Assembly (NCBI RefSeq): GCF_050268245.1
Contig: NZ_JBNNGK010000003.1
Span: 1 to 64,000, forward strand
Direction of reading: 5' to 3'
DNA: 64,000 nt
DNA from: JBNNGK01 sp050268245
GTDB lineage: Bacteria; Pseudomonadota; Gammaproteobacteria; Enterobacterales; Enterobacteriaceae
Shown: piece by piece, positions 1 to 8,320 of the stretch
Layout: each line of letters begins with the position of its first letter
Numbering within the stretch: the stretch's first letter is position 1
The notes under the pieces: model-generated
Told to the model about the DNA's origin: nothing
What the model saw: the letters and a program-made list of their open reading frames with translations, nothing else
Database searches by the model: none
Program-made: the position numbers and the translations under genes

Positions 1-537
1 GAGCAATACTGCGCCTGGCTGGGCAAGGTGAGCGGCCTGCCGTTTGCTTTGCCGACCGAAGCGCAGTGGGAGTATGCCGCCCGCAGCCGGGGGCAATTTT
101 TTATTGTGGCCACCAACAGCGGCGTGCTAGAAATGGACGGTATCCAACGTGGCATTAATATCTCCGGCTCGTTGGATCGTGAAGAGTTTGCCCGAAAAAT
201 GGGGTTAACTAGCGGGATTTGGACCACATTACCCGGGGACAGCTATCCGCCTAACCCGCTGGGTATTTATGATATGGCAGGCAATGGGTATGAGTGGGTC
301 AAGGACTGGTATGATCCGGACTATTACCAACACTCTCCTGCTGTTGACCCTCAGGGGCCGGAAAAACCCGTATATAAAGATCATGAGGGTAAATACACTA
401 AAGTGTTGCGTGGAGCGGAAACCTCAGGTCCCTTTAAAGGCCTGACCATTGCCCGTTTTAAGCGTAGTCGGGATACTAGAGCTACCTTTGTCACCACGGT
501 TCGTTGTGTGGTTAACAGTCCGCAGCCGGTGAAGTAA
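1..537 (+). CDS. SUMF1/formylglycine-generating-enzyme-like protein, C-terminal part
   Basis: The reading frame is open from the first base, so the N-terminus lies outside the window. About 178 residues are visible. They carry the FGE-sulfatase (SUMF1) fold signature: LPTEAQWEYAAR near the start, then PPNPLGIYDMAGNGYEWVKDWY, then a VLRG...R...C tail. In true formylglycine-generating enzymes the tail holds a catalytic cysteine pair; here only one late cysteine (TVRCVV) is visible, so catalysis is doubtful. SUMF1-like proteins recur in T6SS clusters, TagR of Pseudomonas being one example that modulates the PpkA kinase, so an accessory T6SS role is inferred from position. It is followed by a short relic and then the PAAR gene. 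Confidence 0.8.
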   Translation, partial: EQYCAWLGKVSGLPFALPTEAQWEYAARSRGQFFIVATNSGVLEMDGIQRGINISGSLDREEFARKMGLTSGIWTTLPGDSYPPNPLGIYDMAGNGYEWVKDWYDPDYYQHSPAVDPQGPEKPVYKDHEGKYTKVLRGAETSGPFKGLTIARFKRSRDTRATFVTTVRCVVNSPQPVK

Positions 538-560
538 TGCCTCTGGCGATATAAGGAGAC

Positions 561-611
561 ATGATGAAACAAGGATATGTTTTGTTGCTGGCCTGCGATA
601 ATCCCTTGTGA
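561..611 (+). pseudogene. 16-residue lipoprotein-like relic
   Basis: A good ribosome binding site (AAGGAG, 553-558) precedes an ATG pair and a frame of only 16 codons, MMKQGYVLLLACDNPL, ending in TGA. A basic start, a short hydrophobic run and a cysteine look like the first half of a lipoprotein signal peptide that then stops. I read it as the stump of a deleted or frameshifted T6SS-linked lipoprotein gene, but a real leader peptide cannot be excluded. Confidence 0.25.
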
Positions 612-754
612 AGTCATCATGGTTAGCTCAAAGAGCAATATAAAGAGTTATTTCGCTATTGTGAAAATATTTTAAATATATCTATATAACACTCTGCAAT
701 ATAGATGATTGCAAGTGTATTCCTAGATAATTACGTTTAATTCAAGGTGAGTAA
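612..754 (+). promoter_or_regulatory. AT-rich gap upstream of the PAAR gene
   Basis: This 143-base gap is much richer in A and T than the genes around it and probably contains the promoter of the PAAR-tssM part of the cluster. I cannot single out a convincing -35/-10 pair. AAGGTGA at 745-751 serves as the ribosome binding site of the next gene. Confidence 0.3.
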
Positions 755-1009
755 ATGTTTGGAGTTATTCGTGTCGGTGATACAACCACGCATGGAGGTA
801 CTGTCTTGGAAGGCAGTTCTGGTGTTCAATTTATGGGTAAAAATGTTTCCTGTGTTGGGGATAAAGTATCGTGTCCACATCACGGTGAAACGTATATTTG
901 TGAAGGGGATGAGGGCGCTAAAATTAACGGAAAACCGATTGCCCTTCATGGGCATCGATGTGGTTGTGGCTGCACACTGATTACCTCTTTATCGAATGCG
1001 GGACGATGA
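755..1009 (+). CDS. PAAR-domain T6SS spike-tip protein
   Basis: This 84-residue protein is a stand-alone PAAR domain, which folds as a small cone that sharpens the VgrG spike and may carry effectors. Seen in the sequence: an N-terminal IRVGDTTTHGG segment, a second glycine-rich VGDKVSCPHHGE segment and a C-terminal histidine/cysteine cluster (ALHGHRCGCGC) of the type that binds the stabilising metal. The length is normal for a solitary PAAR protein, with no toxin extension. AAGGTGA precedes the ATG. It sits between a SUMF1-like gene and an unnamed membrane protein, upstream of tssM. A VgrG partner is not in the window. Confidence 0.9.
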   Translation: MFGVIRVGDTTTHGGTVLEGSSGVQFMGKNVSCVGDKVSCPHHGETYICEGDEGAKINGKPIALHGHRCGCGCTLITSLSNAGR

Positions 1010-1015
1010 TAATTT

Positions 1016-2200
1016 ATGCCTGTTGAGTTAAATAAAATACCAGCCAAAGAGCCGTCCCCGAAAGCGCCTAACAAAATAACGTGGTTTATAGTGACCATTT
1101 TTATCGCTGTGGTTTGGATTATCTGTACATTATTTTTTTGGCCTAACAGCATATCGACTAACACTGCCTGGTTTTGGTTTTGCATTATTGCTGTGCCTTT
1201 CCTTGTGGGGGGCGGCTGCTATGCTTGCCGGTTACATTTTTTCGAAAATGAGCGCGACAGAATTGCTTGGTGGAATCATCTGCATCAGGAACAATACGAT
1301 CGGCAGGTCCTTCATGGGCAGCGTGCGGTCGCTATTTTGGGAAAAGCATATATTACACCGGGCGCATGTAACAAGCTGGCTTCTGTTTTGGTGCAAGGTA
1401 ATTGCATGTTGCAGTCTTATTTTTCCCCACATCGCCAAGCTACGGTGACCAGTGCGCGGCTTGCTGCTGGTTCTGATATTTTCACGTTTGAAAAATATCG
1501 GCAGCGCTTGGCGCATTATGTGGAGAATATTATTAAAATGCTGAAGCCAGAATTAGATAATATTGATGAGCCACTATCTATTCGTCTTCGGCATGATGGT
1601 TCGCTGGAAGATGAGCAAATCCTTTCTGTTTGGCAACAAATTTTTCCATCAACCTATTCAGTTGCGGCAATAAACCTATTTGTACAAGATGATGGTTTGA
1701 TGTGGCTGGATACTTGGCTGGATAGCAATGACGTCAACGTTATGCTTTCCGTTGAGATTAACTTATTTCTTGACGATCGAGATAACCAGTCAGAATCCGT
1801 TTCAGCGCTGCTCTTGGCTTCCCCTGAATGGCAGGAAAACCACACTGCAACTGTTATTGCCAACGTTCACCGACCGGTTATGGATGAAGGCCAGTCAAAT
1901 ACCGTTGAAGACACTGCGCTTTGGGGAAGACTCACCCGTGGAGAGGCTTTCACGCTTTGGCGGGTGCAGTTAAAAGACAAGGCAATGGGCGAAATTCTTC
2001 AGAAAATGGAACGTAGCGGTTATTTACCTGGATTACAGAACGACTACTTACTGGATGATTTGTTTGGCAAGCCAGGGGCTGCCGTGGGGAATATTGCCTT
2101 AATATGCGCCAGCGAGCATGCCCAAACAACTGGCGAGGCTCAGTGGGGGGTTATTCAGGATGTAACGCCCCATCAGTTTATTGTCCGTTCGGTATCATGA
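1016..2200 (+). CDS. T6SS-linked two-helix membrane protein of unknown function
   Basis: I do not recognise this 394-residue protein beyond its place in the T6SS cluster. It starts 6 bases after the PAAR gene and ends 18 bases before tssM, so it is very likely co-transcribed with both. Two hydrophobic helices are visible at about residues 22-42 and 52-72, separated by a short polar loop, followed by a soluble domain of about 320 residues with no motif I can name. The layout (short N-terminal tail, hairpin of two helices, large domain) suggests an inner-membrane anchor whose main domain faces the cytoplasm, but topology is not proven. It could be an accessory of the TssM/TssL complex or an effector-immunity component; the sequence alone does not decide. 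Confidence 0.7.
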   Translation: MPVELNKIPAKEPSPKAPNKITWFIVTIFIAVVWIICTLFFWPNSISTNTAWFWFCIIAVPFLVGGGCYACRLHFFENERDRIAWWNHLHQEQYDRQVLHGQRAVAILGKAYITPGACNKLASVLVQGNCMLQSYFSPHRQATVTSARLAAGSDIFTFEKYRQRLAHYVENIIKMLKPELDNIDEPLSIRLRHDGSLEDEQILSVWQQIFPSTYSVAAINLFVQDDGLMWLDTWLDSNDVNVMLSVEINLFLDDRDNQSESVSALLLASPEWQENHTATVIANVHRPVMDEGQSNTVEDTALWGRLTRGEAFTLWRVQLKDKAMGEILQKMERSGYLPGLQNDYLLDDLFGKPGAAVGNIALICASEHAQTTGEAQWGVIQDVTPHQFIVRSVS

Positions 2201-2218
2201 TGCAGAGGGAATAAAAAC

Positions 2219-5200
2219 GTGGTTAAAAAGAAGCGACTTAGCACATGGATAATCGTTGCCGTCGTTATGCTACTGGGAGCAGGACTTATCTGGATAGATA
2301 ATCCGTTTTTGCAGCTTTCATCAAAAGAAAAAAAACTGACGGCATCATTGATTGTTATTTCTGTATGTCTGGCCATTATGCTTTTTGATGATTTGTTTGT
2401 TCGCCTATGGCAGTGGCTGATTTCATTGAGTTTTATTCAAAAATTTAGATTGCAGACGGGGAACGAGCCAAAAGGTGCGGTAACGACCCAGGTACGAAAT
2501 GAAAAAACAGCCTTGGTTAAAAATATTCATCAGGCAATGCGCCATCTCTATGGCCGCGGTTGGCCCCGCAAAGTCCGCATTCTGCTGGTGACCGGTACGC
2601 CCGGAGAGGTGGAACAACTCACCCCCGGGTTGACGTCGCAATACTGGCAGGAAGACCGGGGTACCTTGCTACTGTGGGGCGGCGATCTGCATACTCCGGC
2701 CGATACTCCGTGGCTGACGGCGCTGCGAAAACTGCGCTACCGCCCGGCAGACGGCATGGTCTGGGTGACCTCGGCATTTGACCGCCTGCCCGCGCCGGAT
2801 CTGCCACCGCCGTCATCCGTCCCTACCGATAGCACTATGGATAGCGTTGCCCATGCCATTAGCAGCCGTAATGAGGCGTTAGGCTGGCAACTGCCGCTGT
2901 ATGTCTGGTCGCTGCATCCGCGTGCGGGCAAACCCGCCGGGCGTATCACGCAGGCGACGGGCTGTTTGTTGCCGGCGGGGTGTAACGCGAAGGTATTGAC
3001 GGTCCAGCTTGGGGCGCTCTCGCAGGAACTGACGACCCAAGGTATTCAGCAGATTTGTGCTGCACCGCAACACAGTTTTTTGCTGGCGCTGGCCGATCAA
3101 CTGGTACGTGAGCCGCAGAGCATAGCCGATCCGTTGGCGGTGATGCTGAATCCGTATCGGCCGTTGCGGTTGGCTGGGGTGGTGTTCAGCCAGGTGTCTG
3201 CTGGCGCAGAACGTCAAGTGCAACACCACTGGGGCTGGGATAAACGTTGGGATGTGTTGCCGGCGGCGCTCCGCGAGCTTCCAGACAGCCTGCGCCCACG
3301 TAAGCCGGGTGTTAACAGGCGGCGAGTGATGGCCGCCACGCTGGCGCTGCTCATGGTGCTGTGGGGCGCTTGGATGGTGGTCTCGTTTTTCAGCAACCGC
3401 AGTATGATTCGCCACGCGCAAGGGCAGGTGGCGCAGCTATCGCAGCAGGCAGCATCGCAGTCTGAACGCTTGCAGGCGTTGGCCGGGTTGCAGAAAACCT
3501 TAGAGCGTCTGCAATACCGCGCCGGGCACGGTTTGCCGTGGTATACCCGCGCCGGGCTCAACCGTAACGATGCGCTGTTGGCGGCCCTTTGGCCGCGTTA
3601 CAACCACAGCGCCCAGCCGTTATTACGTGATGCGGCAGCCGCGCATCTGCGGCAACAGCTTGATGCCTTCATTGCGTTGCCGCCGGAAAACCCGCAGCGC
3701 GAACGGATGGCGAAAGCCACCTATGATCGGCTCAAACTCTACCTGATGCTGACACGCCCTGAACGGATGGACGCGGATTGGTTCAGCCGCACGTTATTGG
3801 CTGATTGGCCGCAGCGGCAAGGGCTAAAGGACGGTGTCTGGCAGGGCATGGCGGCATCAATGCTGGCCTTTTATGGCACCAGTCTGGGCACCCATCCGCA
3901 ATGGCGGTTGCCAGCGGATGAAAACAGGGTCAGTCAGGCGCGGGCGTTGCTGGTCCGGCTGATGGGGATGCGTAACAGCGAATCCAGCCTGTATCAGAAA
4001 ATGCTCTCAGAGGTGGCGAACCAGTATGCGGATATGCGACTGGAAGACATGACCGGTGATACCGAGGCATCGCGCCTGTTTACCACCGCAGAGGTGGTGC
4101 CGGGGATGTTCACCCGTCAGGCCTGGACACAGGCGGTGCAACTGGCGATTGAAAAGGTGGTTAAAGCACGGCGTGACGAGCTGGATTGGGTGCTGACGGA
4201 CAGTCAACAGTCGGCTCAGCAGGAAAGTACGCCGGAAGCGCTACAGCAGCGCTTGACCGAACGCTATTTTGCCGATTTTGGCGGTGCTTGGCTGGCGTTC
4301 CTCAACAGCATACGGTTGCAGCAGGCGATAACGCTGTCGGACGCCATAGATCAGTTAACGCTGATCGCCGATGTTCGCCAGTCTCCGCTGGTGGCGCTGA
4401 TGAATACCCTGAATGTGCAGGGGCGCACCGGGCAGACCGGTGAGGCGCTCTCTGACTCGCTGGTAAAATCAGCGAAGAATCTGCTGGGCAGGGAGAATAA
4501 AGGCAACCTCGACCAACACGCTGGCGCTCAGGGCCCGTTAGATGCGACCTTTGGCCCAGTAATGGCGCTGATGGATAAAAACAACGCTGGCGCGCAGGCG
4601 CAGAGCTTACAGACCTATCTGACCCGGGTGACGCAGGTCCGTCTGCGGCTGCAGCAGGTGACCAACGCGCCCGATCCACAGGCGATGGCGCAGGCACTGG
4701 CGCAAACCGTGTTTCAGGGTAAAGCGGTGGATCTGACCGAAACCCGTGACTATGGCAGCCTGATCGCGGCGGGGTTAGGCCAGGAATGGAGCGGGTTTGG
4801 CAATACGGTGTTTGTCCAGCCGATGGAGCAAGCCTGGCAACAGGTGCTGATGCCGGCGGCAGACAGCCTGAATGCCCAGTGGCAGCAAGCGGTGGTCAGT
4901 GATTGGAACCGCGCCTTTAGCGGCCGCTATCCGTTCAATAACAGCCGCAGCGATGTGTCGTTGCCGTTACTGGCGAAATATCTGAATGCGGATTCAGGGC
5001 GTATTGCGCAGTTCCTTCATACGCGTCTGAAAGGGGTGTTGCATCGCGAGGGTAGCCGTTGGGTGCCAGACAGCATTAATTCGCAGGGGCTGACCTTCAA
5101 CCCGGCATTTTTACAAGCGATGAATAGCCTGAGCCATATTTCTGATGTGGTGTTCACCAACGGGGAAGCCGGCTTGCACTTTGAACTGCGGCCTGGCACG

Positions 5201-5626
5201 GCAACGGGGGTGATGCAGACCAATATGATTATCGATCGTCAGAAGCTGACCTACGTCAACCAGTTGCCGCAATGGAAACGCTTCGCCTGGCCGGCAGATA
5301 CCGAAGCGCCGGGCGCGACCTTAAGCTGGGTAAGCGTGCAGGCGGGCACCCGTCAATATGCGGATTTGCCCGGCGTTTGGGGTTGGGTGCGTCTGCTGGA
5401 TAAAGCCGCAGTCAGCGCCTATCCGGGGGTGAGCAGCAGTTATCAGCTGCGCTGGCAGGCGCAGGACGGGCGCTATCTTAACTACACGCTGCGAACCGAA
5501 GCGGGCGAAGGGCCGCTGGCGTTGCTTAAACTGCGCAATTTCCGTTTGCCAAAAACGATCTTCAGTGTTGATACGTCGCAGGTGCAAACCACTGCGCAAC
5601 CTAATCACACTGACGGGAACGAGTGA
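2219..5626 (+). CDS. tssM: T6SS membrane-complex protein TssM (IcmF)
   Basis: TssM is the inner-membrane protein that spans the periplasm in the TssJLM complex and meets the TssJ lipoprotein at its C-terminus. The product has 1135 residues, normal for the family. Hydrophobic helices lie at about 10-29, 41-62 and 370-392, leaving a cytoplasmic domain between the second and third and a long periplasmic domain after it. The nucleotide-binding region reads TGTPGEVEQ near residue 125, where NTP-binding homologues have a GxxGxGKT P-loop, so the Walker A lysine is missing. The start is GTG, preceded by AGAGGGA. The stop overlaps an ATG (TGATG) that opens a broken frame. Confidence 0.95.
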   Translation: MVKKKRLSTWIIVAVVMLLGAGLIWIDNPFLQLSSKEKKLTASLIVISVCLAIMLFDDLFVRLWQWLISLSFIQKFRLQTGNEPKGAVTTQVRNEKTALVKNIHQAMRHLYGRGWPRKVRILLVTGTPGEVEQLTPGLTSQYWQEDRGTLLLWGGDLHTPADTPWLTALRKLRYRPADGMVWVTSAFDRLPAPDLPPPSSVPTDSTMDSVAHAISSRNEALGWQLPLYVWSLHPRAGKPAGRITQATGCLLPAGCNAKVLTVQLGALSQELTTQGIQQICAAPQHSFLLALADQLVREPQSIADPLAVMLNPYRPLRLAGVVFSQVSAGAERQVQHHWGWDKRWDVLPAALRELPDSLRPRKPGVNRRRVMAATLALLMVLWGAWMVVSFFSNRSMIRHAQGQVAQLSQQAASQSERLQALAGLQKTLERLQYRAGHGLPWYTRAGLNRNDALLAALWPRYNHSAQPLLRDAAAAHLRQQLDAFIALPPENPQRERMAKATYDRLKLYLMLTRPERMDADWFSRTLLADWPQRQGLKDGVWQGMAASMLAFYGTSLGTHPQWRLPADENRVSQARALLVRLMGMRNSESSLYQKMLSEVANQYADMRLEDMTGDTEASRLFTTAEVVPGMFTRQAWTQAVQLAIEKVVKARRDELDWVLTDSQQSAQQESTPEALQQRLTERYFADFGGAWLAFLNSIRLQQAITLSDAIDQLTLIADVRQSPLVALMNTLNVQGRTGQTGEALSDSLVKSAKNLLGRENKGNLDQHAGAQGPLDATFGPVMALMDKNNAGAQAQSLQTYLTRVTQVRLRLQQVTNAPDPQAMAQALAQTVFQGKAVDLTETRDYGSLIAAGLGQEWSGFGNTVFVQPMEQAWQQVLMPAADSLNAQWQQAVVSDWNRAFSGRYPFNNSRSDVSLPLLAKYLNADSGRIAQFLHTRLKGVLHREGSRWVPDSINSQGLTFNPAFLQAMNSLSHISDVVFTNGEAGLHFELRPGTATGVMQTNMIIDRQKLTYVNQLPQWKRFAWPADTEAPGATLSWVSVQAGTRQYADLPGVWGWVRLLDKAAVSAYPGVSSSYQLRWQAQDGRYLNYTLRTEAGEGPLALLKLRNFRLPKTIFSVDTSQVQTTAQPNHTDGNE

Positions 5627-5761
5627 TGCCGTTGCGGCCTTCTCTGCGCAGTGCACATTAGGTTGGTGGCCAGGGGGGAGTACGGGATGGACGGAGGGGG
5701 CAGCGAGCGGCCATCGTGGTTGTCGTTCGAGGAAGATATTTTTGCCGAATCGGTGCACTGA
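5626..5761 (+). pseudogene. Decayed gene fragment directly after tssM
   Basis: An ATG overlapping the tssM stop opens a frame that reads MPLRPSLRSAH and then stops at 5659-5661. A neighbouring frame continues across the stop and reads through MDGGGSERPSWLSFEEDIFAES to a TGA at 5759-5761. A start coupled to tssM and a protein-like continuation in another frame suggest a gene broken by a frameshift and shortened. The parent gene is not identified. The fragment is short, so this is tentative. Confidence 0.3.
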
Positions 5762-5812
5762 ATGGCGGTTAGATTGTTATTTAAACAAAAATGGACGTGA
5801 ATCGAGGGTAAA

Positions 5813-6502
5813 ATGAAAAAAGTCTTTGGGATTATGGCGGTTATTGGGCTAGTGCTGTTATGTCTTGCCGGTTATTTAGCTTACACAACGTATAGTTTTC
5901 AGCAAAATGCCTTGCATGCCGAAGGGGAAGTAACGGATCTGCGTTATAGCCGCAGTGATAGCTCATCGTCACCGGTTTGGTATCCAGAAATCACCTTCGT
6001 GGACGAGGCCGGGAAAACGGTCATTTTTGAGTCCTCAGTGGGGAGTTCTTCTTACCGTAATAGTCTTGGTAAAACCGTAGAGGTTATCTATCGTCAGGGC
6101 GAGGCGGCTCAAGCCCGGATTAATGATGCCACGGGGCTTTATTTTGCCCCGGCTTTCAGCGGCATCTTTGGCATTGTCCTGCTGCTGATTGGCGCGGTTG
6201 GCTACGGGCTGTTAAACAAAGGCCATAAGCACCATCGGTTGATACATACGGGGAAACCAGTAACGGCAAAAATTGTGGGCGTTGAGATCAACGAAGCCAT
6301 TGAGTTCAATGGCCGTTCGCCGTGGCGGATTGTTTGCCAGTGGTTGGATCCCAGTTCCAATCAGGTCTATTTGTTTAATAGCGCGAATTTTTATTATGAC
6401 CCGTCACCGTATATCAATGATGAAACTATCACGGTTTATGTGGCCCAGGATAATTTTAAAAAATATTACGTTGATGTATCGAGTTTCCCGAAGAAAGCCT
6501 AG
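5813..6502 (+). CDS. DUF3592 membrane protein
   Basis: This 229-residue protein has an N-terminal helix (about 4-25), an extracytoplasmic domain with the DUF3592 look (AEGEVTDLRYS..., YPEITFVDEAG, GKTVEVIYRQG), a second helix at about 119-140 and a C-terminal repeat of the same kind of domain (GKPVTAKIVGVE...). A good GAGGG site lies just before the ATG. DUF3592 proteins are envelope proteins with no fixed function; some sit in T6SS clusters or beside effectors. Here it lies between tssM and tssA, which is not where core genes usually place an extra membrane protein, so an accessory or immunity-like role is possible but unproven. Confidence 0.8.
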   Translation: MKKVFGIMAVIGLVLLCLAGYLAYTTYSFQQNALHAEGEVTDLRYSRSDSSSSPVWYPEITFVDEAGKTVIFESSVGSSSYRNSLGKTVEVIYRQGEAAQARINDATGLYFAPAFSGIFGIVLLLIGAVGYGLLNKGHKHHRLIHTGKPVTAKIVGVEINEAIEFNGRSPWRIVCQWLDPSSNQVYLFNSANFYYDPSPYINDETITVYVAQDNFKKYYVDVSSFPKKA

Positions 6503-6703
6503 CGCATAAAATAAGCGTGCCGATTATTTGGAAAATTGGCCAAGGATGGCTATTGAGCGCTAAATGAGGGCGCGAGAAACTCATCAGAATTATATGATCT
6601 ATTTGAATGACTTTTTAATTTATAACGATCAATTAATTTTTATCTTTATATAAAGAAGTATTCGTAGAGCGGGAATAAGAATGAAAACCAAGGAGAATGA
6701 CTG
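6503..6703 (+). promoter_or_regulatory. AT-rich gap upstream of tssA
   Basis: A 201-base AT-rich gap splits the cluster and probably carries a promoter for tssAFGJE. A 7-codon frame (ATG at 6681, MKTKEND) contains the AAGGAG site of tssA and ends in the TGA that overlaps the tssA ATG, so any translation of it would be coupled to tssA. Confidence 0.35.
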
Positions 6704-8296
6704 ATGGCGTCACTGCATTCGCTGCTCAATGCCTATCAGGCAGAACAGGACGCGTTGTTACAGCAAACCCGTGAGCGGATTGCACTCTGGGATAGCTGGT
6801 TACAGCCGGTGCCGGGAGAGGCGGCAGCGGGGGACGATCCCGGCTACGACGATGATTTTCAGCAGATGCGTGAGGAGGTGAACAAACTTTCCGGTGCCGA
6901 TACGGAACTGGTTTGTACGCTGGCTGAAAAACTGCTCACCACGACGACAAAAGACATCCGTGTGGCCTCCTATTACTGCTGGGCAAAGCTACATCGCGAA
7001 GGTGAGCGCGGGCTGGCCGACGGCATGGAACTGTTGGCCGGGCTGATTGCGCGTTTTGGCGCCCAGCTTCATCCGCGGCGCGAACGCAGCCGCAAAGCGG
7101 CGCTCGAATGGTTAGCGGGTTCACGTATGACAGACAGCCTTTCACTGTATCCCGAAGTGATCAGGCAAGAGGCGTTGCGTACCGTGGGGGCGTTACTGCT
7201 GATGGCGCAATTCACTGACGCCGAGCCGGACGACACGCGGCCACAGTTGAGTGGCCTTTACAGCGTGTTGGAGTCACGTCTGCTCAGCGCTGGGGGGATG
7301 GATGCGGTGGTTCCCCAGATGACCACCGATAATGCGTTAGCCGCTGACAGCCCGTCTTTGCAGCCGGTGCTGAGCACGATTACCTCCGGTCGGGATTTGA
7401 TCGACCAAGGGCGGTTGCTGTCTGGTTATCTGCGCGATCAACCGGGTGGTTGGCTGGCCGCTCATCATCTGATGAAAAGCCTGCGTCATGACACGCTTCA
7501 GGCACTGCCGGCGCTGGCTGCCGATGGCCGCACGCGTATTGAACCGCCGAAGCCGGACCAGCGTGCGCTACTGAAACGTTTGTATCTCCAGCAGAGTTGG
7601 AGCGAAATGCTGGAACAATCAGACAGCCTGTTCTCGCGTGCTGCCAATCACCTGTGGTTAGATTTACAGTGGTATACCCATCAGGCGTTGTTGAAATCGG
7701 GGCAGGAGGCGCTGGCCGAGATTGTGGCGGCCGATCTGAAAGGGTTACTCACCCGCCTTACCGGGCTGGAAACCCTGGCTTTTAACGACGGTACGCCGTT
7801 TGCCGATGAGGTCACCCTGAACTGGATACAGCAAAACGTCCTGGATACGGTCGGCAGTTGGGGCGGTGAGGCGGTAACCGTGTCAGATAGCGTGGCGGAT
7901 GACGACATCTTGCAGTTGGAGCCGGAAGCGGTCGCGCTTGCCGACAGCGACGGCACCGAAGCCGCGCTGAACTGGTTGCAGAATCGCCCCGGGATCACCA
8001 CCGCACGTCAGAAATGGCTGTTGCGCCTGCTGATGGCGCGGGTGGCCGAGCAGTACGGCAAGAATGAGTTGGCGGTGCATTTGCTGTGCGAGTTGGATGC
8101 GCGCGCCAGCGGCGTCACGCTGGCACAGTGGGAACCGGGTTTGCTGTTTGAAGTACGGGCACGCCACCTTAAGCTGTTACGGATGAAAGCCGGGCGTAGC
8201 GAGGCAGATAAAGCCCGCCTTGGTCCCGCTATGGAGCAGCTTCTCGCCGGGTTGATCGCTATCGATCCGGCGCGTGCGGCGGTGCTGTGCGGGTAA
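6704..8296 (+). CDS. tssA: T6SS baseplate/sheath assembly protein TssA
   Basis: TssA initiates baseplate docking and guides tube and sheath polymerisation. The 530-residue product begins with an ImpA N-terminal domain (roughly residues 20-160), with recognisable text such as TKDIRVASYYCWAKL and GLADGMELLAGLI. The C-terminal third (WLLRLLMARVAEQYGKNELA and on) is the VasJ-like helical part. No membrane segment is seen, which separates it from the VasL-like paralogue at the end of the cluster. AAGGAG lies 8 bases before the ATG. It begins the tight run tssA-tssF-tssG-tssJ-tssE. Confidence 0.93.
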   Translation: MASLHSLLNAYQAEQDALLQQTRERIALWDSWLQPVPGEAAAGDDPGYDDDFQQMREEVNKLSGADTELVCTLAEKLLTTTTKDIRVASYYCWAKLHREGERGLADGMELLAGLIARFGAQLHPRRERSRKAALEWLAGSRMTDSLSLYPEVIRQEALRTVGALLLMAQFTDAEPDDTRPQLSGLYSVLESRLLSAGGMDAVVPQMTTDNALAADSPSLQPVLSTITSGRDLIDQGRLLSGYLRDQPGGWLAAHHLMKSLRHDTLQALPALAADGRTRIEPPKPDQRALLKRLYLQQSWSEMLEQSDSLFSRAANHLWLDLQWYTHQALLKSGQEALAEIVAADLKGLLTRLTGLETLAFNDGTPFADEVTLNWIQQNVLDTVGSWGGEAVTVSDSVADDDILQLEPEAVALADSDGTEAALNWLQNRPGITTARQKWLLRLLMARVAEQYGKNELAVHLLCELDARASGVTLAQWEPGLLFEVRARHLKLLRMKAGRSEADKARLGPAMEQLLAGLIAIDPARAAVLCG

Positions 8297-8320
8297 AACT
8301 CAACGGAAAAATAAAAAACA

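Noticed and set aside
5565..5816. 83-codon plus-strand frame across the end of tssM
   Set aside because: Out-of-frame reading of tssM plus the decayed fragment; composition is not protein-like.
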